From Paenibacillaceae bacterium (lineage in GTDB: Bacteria; Bacillota; Bacilli; Paenibacillales; Paenibacillaceae), in the NCBI GenBank assembly GCA_004134985.1, contig REGQ01000058.1, positions 403,102-467,101 on the forward strand: a stretch of DNA of 64,000 bases, given 5' to 3'. The translations under genes and the position numbers were made by a program. Below the pieces are notes generated by a model. That model was not told the origin of the DNA. It searched no databases and worked only from the letters and a program-made list of their open reading frames with translations. Positions 61,816 to 64,000 of the stretch are shown here, piece after piece (the stretch's first letter is position 1; each line of letters opens with the position of its first letter).

Positions 61816-62541
61816 ATGTACCAACCCCCACAACCTTCCTTGCAAGATTGGGCGCAATGGGCGCAGCAAACACAGCGCTTTCTGCTCGAGCAGCAGCAGC
61901 GCCTGACCGGACTGGAGCAAAGGATCGCCGCACTGGAAAGTCAAGTGAAGGAGACCGCCGGCAAACCGTCTTATCATATTGATAAGCTGGAGTACCATTT
62001 CGATCAATTAAAAGTGGAAAAACTCGATGGCACATTGAATATCGGCATGGCCCTTCCGTCCGAAGAGCAACTTCAATCGGTCGATCAATGGGAAGTGCCT
62101 GCGCCGGCCCCTGCTTCGGCTCAGACTCCCGGCTCCCCCGGACAAGGCCCATCGGATGACGCCTCGCCGATGTACCAGCAAGTCTATCAAAATGTGGACC
62201 AATATTTACAGAACGATGCTCCTGATGTATTAGCCCGCCTGGAAATGCAGTCTGGCATTACCTTTGATCCGTATCATCGCAGCATCATTATCGGGGACCT
62301 TCGAAAGCAACTGTCTCCCCGTATCCGGTATTATATGAACACAGTGAAAACTTCGGAACAGATCAATGATGCGGAGCAGACGCAAATAGGTGACGAGGTC
62401 GCATCCAAAACAGTGCGGGATATCGAGCTGGCCATGCAGCAATACATTCGTTCTATTCAAGCTTCGACAGCTCCGGCCGCCCCTGCTGCCAATGCGCTTC
62501 CTGTCCAGCATTCAGGAATTGATCCGTTTGGCGGCGAGTGA
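61816..62541 (+). CDS. gerPC: Spore germination protein GerPC
   Basis: 241 residues. An N-terminal coiled coil (QQTQRFLLEQQQRLTGLEQRIAALESQVKET, about 16-46) precedes YHIDKLEYHFDQLKVEKLDGTLNIGM, the diagnostic GerPC block, then a Pro/Ala-rich spacer and a helical domain (RRSIIIGDLRKQLSPRIRYYM-like, about 155-210). The family lies in the coat or its inner layer. Confidence 0.92.
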   Translation: MYQPPQPSLQDWAQWAQQTQRFLLEQQQRLTGLEQRIAALESQVKETAGKPSYHIDKLEYHFDQLKVEKLDGTLNIGMALPSEEQLQSVDQWEVPAPAPASAQTPGSPGQGPSDDASPMYQQVYQNVDQYLQNDAPDVLARLEMQSGITFDPYHRSIIIGDLRKQLSPRIRYYMNTVKTSEQINDAEQTQIGDEVASKTVRDIELAMQQYIRSIQASTAPAAPAANALPVQHSGIDPFGGE

Positions 62542-62601
62542 GCGCGGCCGCCTTGATGTGTTAACGGCGAAATTTAATCAATCAAGAAGGGAGTGCCTGC
62601 G

Positions 62602-62805
62602 ATGAATTTTCATGTTACGAATGATATCTTATCCGTTGGCTGTATCCAGGTTACTGGGGTATCCAGCTCTTCCATGCTCCAAATTGGCGATACCGAATGC
62701 GTGACTTTGTATTCCATGTTTGATACGCCGCCGGAGTCCATCATTGTCGGTCCGCTGGTGCCACTCGGAGAACCGGAAAACAGCGGCACAGCCATCGGTG
62801 AATAA
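62602..62805 (+). CDS. gerPD: Spore germination protein GerPD
   Basis: 67 residues. NFHVTNDILSVGCIQVTGVSSSSMLQIGDTECVTLYSMFDTPPES is GerPD-like, sharing the SS..LQIG turn with GerPB and GerPE. ATG at 62602 follows AAGGGAG. Ends inside the start of gerPE. Confidence 0.88.
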   Translation: MNFHVTNDILSVGCIQVTGVSSSSMLQIGDTECVTLYSMFDTPPESIIVGPLVPLGEPENSGTAIGE

Positions 62806-63232
62806 TGATTTTTTTCCTGGCCGGATCGCCAGGGTAGAAAAAATTGACGTCGTCAATGTCTCGCTCTCGGGAATTGTCCAGCTTGGCGATCATTGTGAAT
62901 TCACCCCGACCTTGAAAGCGTTGGCCGTGCAGCGGGCCATTAGTCATGAACAGGCTGGAGACGTTTATTTCGAGTCCTATGCAATCTTCACCCGCCCTTT
63001 GCCGGAATTGCCTTGCGGCAATCAAGATGTCCATATGAGCCGCTGCAATGTCAGGCCGGATATTACCGTTGGCTCGATTCATATTCTCGGTGTAGGAAGT
63101 GCGGCCCTGCTGCAGGCCGGCAACGGCTGCCTGGTCAGGGCGGAATCCCGCATCAAGCATATTCGGCAGTATGCATCATCGGCATCGCCTGATTCAACTG
63201 CATCATCTGTGTTTCCGCCCTCCACAACTTAA
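62798..63232 (+). CDS. gerPE: Spore germination protein GerPE
   Basis: 144 residues from GTG at 62798, which overlaps the last eight bases of gerPD. Family features: RVEKIDVVNVSLSGIVQLGDHCEFTPTLKALAVQRA, FESYAIFTRPLP, DVHMSRCNVRPDITVGSIHILGVGSAALLQAGNGCLVRAESRIKHIRQ. The open frame reaches back into gerPD, but homologs begin near here. No gerPF follows. Confidence 0.88.
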   Translation: MNNDFFPGRIARVEKIDVVNVSLSGIVQLGDHCEFTPTLKALAVQRAISHEQAGDVYFESYAIFTRPLPELPCGNQDVHMSRCNVRPDITVGSIHILGVGSAALLQAGNGCLVRAESRIKHIRQYASSASPDSTASSVFPPSTT

Positions 63233-63287
63233 AAACCAGACTGTTGGGCATTCGCGTATTTCGCTGCATAGGGTACAAATGACCATA

Positions 63288-63314
63288 ACCATTCGCCTTA
63301 CCAGACATACATTA
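63288..63314 (+). promoter_or_regulatory. Sigma-K type promoter for the YjcZ-like gene
   Basis: AC (63288-63289), 16 bases, CATACATTA (63306-63314), a full match to the sigma-K pattern. It lies 51 bases before the start codon, so the small gene has its own late sporulation promoter after the gerP operon. Confidence 0.6.
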
Positions 63315-63364
63315 GAAGTGTGATATAACACCATCACAAAACAACAATTCAGGAGGTATGTACC

Positions 63365-63508
63365 GTGGGATACCCAGTAGGCGGAGTTGGTTGCGGACCA
63401 GTCGGTGGAGTTGGTTGTGGTCCAGTCGGTGGCGCATTTACTAGCACAGGTGTCATTCTTGTACTGTTCATCTTGCTTGTCATTATCTTGCGTGCCTGTC
63501 TGTACTAA
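63365..63508 (+). CDS. YjcZ-family small sporulation membrane peptide
   Basis: 47 residues from GTG behind AGGAGG. The N-terminus is a Gly-rich tandem repeat (GGVGCGPV twice, both with a Cys), and the C-terminus is a hydrophobic helix VILVLFILLVIILRAC, the pattern of YjcZ-like sporulation proteins, many of which end F.LIVVLFILLIIV. The two repeat units are also close to identical in DNA. A sigma-K promoter precedes it. Function unknown; spore surface or membrane is likely. Confidence 0.75.
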   Translation: MGYPVGGVGCGPVGGVGCGPVGGAFTSTGVILVLFILLVIILRACLY

Positions 63509-63524
63509 AAAAGCAGCACCAAGC

Positions 63525-63582
63525 GTCAACGGCTTCTCCATCCCTTGTGGAGAAATCGAACGTTTCGCTGCAAATATAAGCT
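63525..63582 (+). repeat. Dispersed intergenic repeat, copy B
   Basis: AGCGTCAACGGCTTCTCCATC, a TGTGGAGA turn, CGTTTCGCTGCAAATATAAG. It aligns with copies A, C and D. GGCTTCTCC/GGAGAA-type pairing is imperfect but conserved. Confidence 0.5.
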
Positions 63583-63611
63583 GGGTATAGGTGTGCAACT
63601 TAAACCTTCTT

Positions 63612-63681
63612 ATATTTCGAGCGTAAACAGCTTCGTCGTCCATCGGGCGGCGGAGCAGTCAATACGCTGGGAAATATAAGC
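63612..63681 (+). repeat. Dispersed intergenic repeat, copy C, with terminal inverted repeats
   Basis: CTTATATTTC at 63612 and GAAATATAAG at 63672 are inverted copies that bound GAGCGTAAACAGCTTCGTCG and GGGCGGCGGAGCAGT. The unit therefore has the look of a tiny MITE of about 70 bases. Tandem with copy B. Confidence 0.55.
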
Positions 63682-63795
63682 CAGTTTATGACTGATTAAA
63701 CCTATAAATGTGATCATTTTAACAAAAACCGGGGCAAATGCCCAATGTCATTAAGTTAAGCTCCAAGACAAGCCTGGGAATAAAACAGAAATCAG

Positions 63796-63833
63796 AAACG
63801 GTATGGGAAACAGTCCTGTGCCGTTTGTTTTTT
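63796..63833 (+). terminator. Candidate terminator near window end
   Basis: AAACGG and CCGTTT with an inner GGGA/TCC pairing, followed by GTTTTTT. It could end the YjcZ-like transcript after the repeats. From 63834 to the end I see only an AAGCGGAT/ATCCGCTT hairpin at 63868-63886 and a GTTCATGTGAAC near-palindrome at 63894, and no gene. Confidence 0.55.
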
Positions 63834-64000
63834 GGAACAAGCAAGTAAAAAAGCGTACAGCAAACAAAGCGGATGGAATCCGCTTAAAAAAATGTTCATG
63901 TGAACCGAATTATGCTACTCTATAGACGAAGCTAACCACTGATTTGTAGCGGATTTTGCGCGTATTCTTCTGCCCTGGGCGAATGGGTCGAATCGGCAAA

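Noticed and set aside
62815..62832. Hairpin CCTGGC/GCCAGG at the start of gerPE as a terminator
   Set aside because: The T tract precedes rather than follows the stem on the coding strand, and it lies inside the coding region.
63267..63275. Second sigma-K -10 (CATAGGGTA) before the YjcZ-like gene
   Set aside because: No AC at 16 or 17 bases upstream, while the CATACATTA further on has one.

Overview
The window is a chromosomal segment of an endospore-forming Firmicute, almost certainly from the Paenibacillaceae. The evidence is a Bacillus-like gene order around spo0A, a full spoIIIA operon, xerD-yqzK-fur-spoIIM, spo0E, mciZ, splB and gerP, combined with features unlike Bacillus subtilis (a classical lipB beside the bkd genes, a ComA-like phosphosulfolactate synthase, and frequent TTG/GTG starts behind strong ribosome binding sites). 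Base composition is moderate (about half GC) except at 1-845 and, more mildly, 17.8-20 kb. No rRNA, tRNA, CRISPR array or complete insertion sequence was seen.

Layout. 1-1118: a host pyrimidine-nucleoside phosphorylase gene is cut at the codons of its KHSTGGVGDK motif. AT-rich foreign DNA follows, carrying a helix-turn-helix ORF and then a second, AT-rich phosphorylase gene that runs off the window edge. 1179-9601: spo0E-like gene, punA, deoB, xerD, yqzK, ald, fur, spoIIM, endonuclease Q and nudF. 9882-11414: two tiny genes, mciZ (FtsZ inhibitor) and prli42 (stressosome anchor), flank an M20 peptidase. 11382-17164: lipB with the branched-chain 2-oxoacid dehydrogenase genes bkdB, bkdAB, bkdAA and lpdV. 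17378-20028: yqzF, an acyltransferase, and a compact agr-like locus (kinase-less receptor-like membrane protein, cyclic autoinducer precursor, LytTR regulator without a receiver domain). 20105-35632: spo0A, spoIVB, recN, argR, tlyA, dxs, ispA, xseB, xseA, folD, nusB, Asp23/AmaP genes, accC and accB. 35821-41496: spoIIIAA-AH. 41599-49889: small membrane proteins, ComA-like synthase, aspartokinase, efp, pepP, aroQ, yqhR/Q/P, mntR. 50095-57944: splB, ccdA, metG with a methionine T-box leader, yidD, and two Gfo/Idh/MocA oxidoreductases around an AraC regulator. 58014-64000: a secreted PKD-domain protein, small membrane proteins, an Hsp20-like protein, gerPA-PE and a YjcZ-like peptide, followed by repeats.

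The sporulation genes come with matching promoter-like sequences: sigma-E type before spoIIM, spoIIIAA and possibly mciZ, sigma-K type before gerPA and the YjcZ-like gene, and a sigma-H-like site with three Spo0A boxes before spo0A.

The two least ordinary parts are the agr-like LytTR locus, which has paired LytTR-type direct repeats beside its own promoter, and the pdp-targeted element, which brings a replacement copy of the gene it breaks and couples its translation to the broken one. A family of short imperfect intergenic repeats (four copies seen) is also present.
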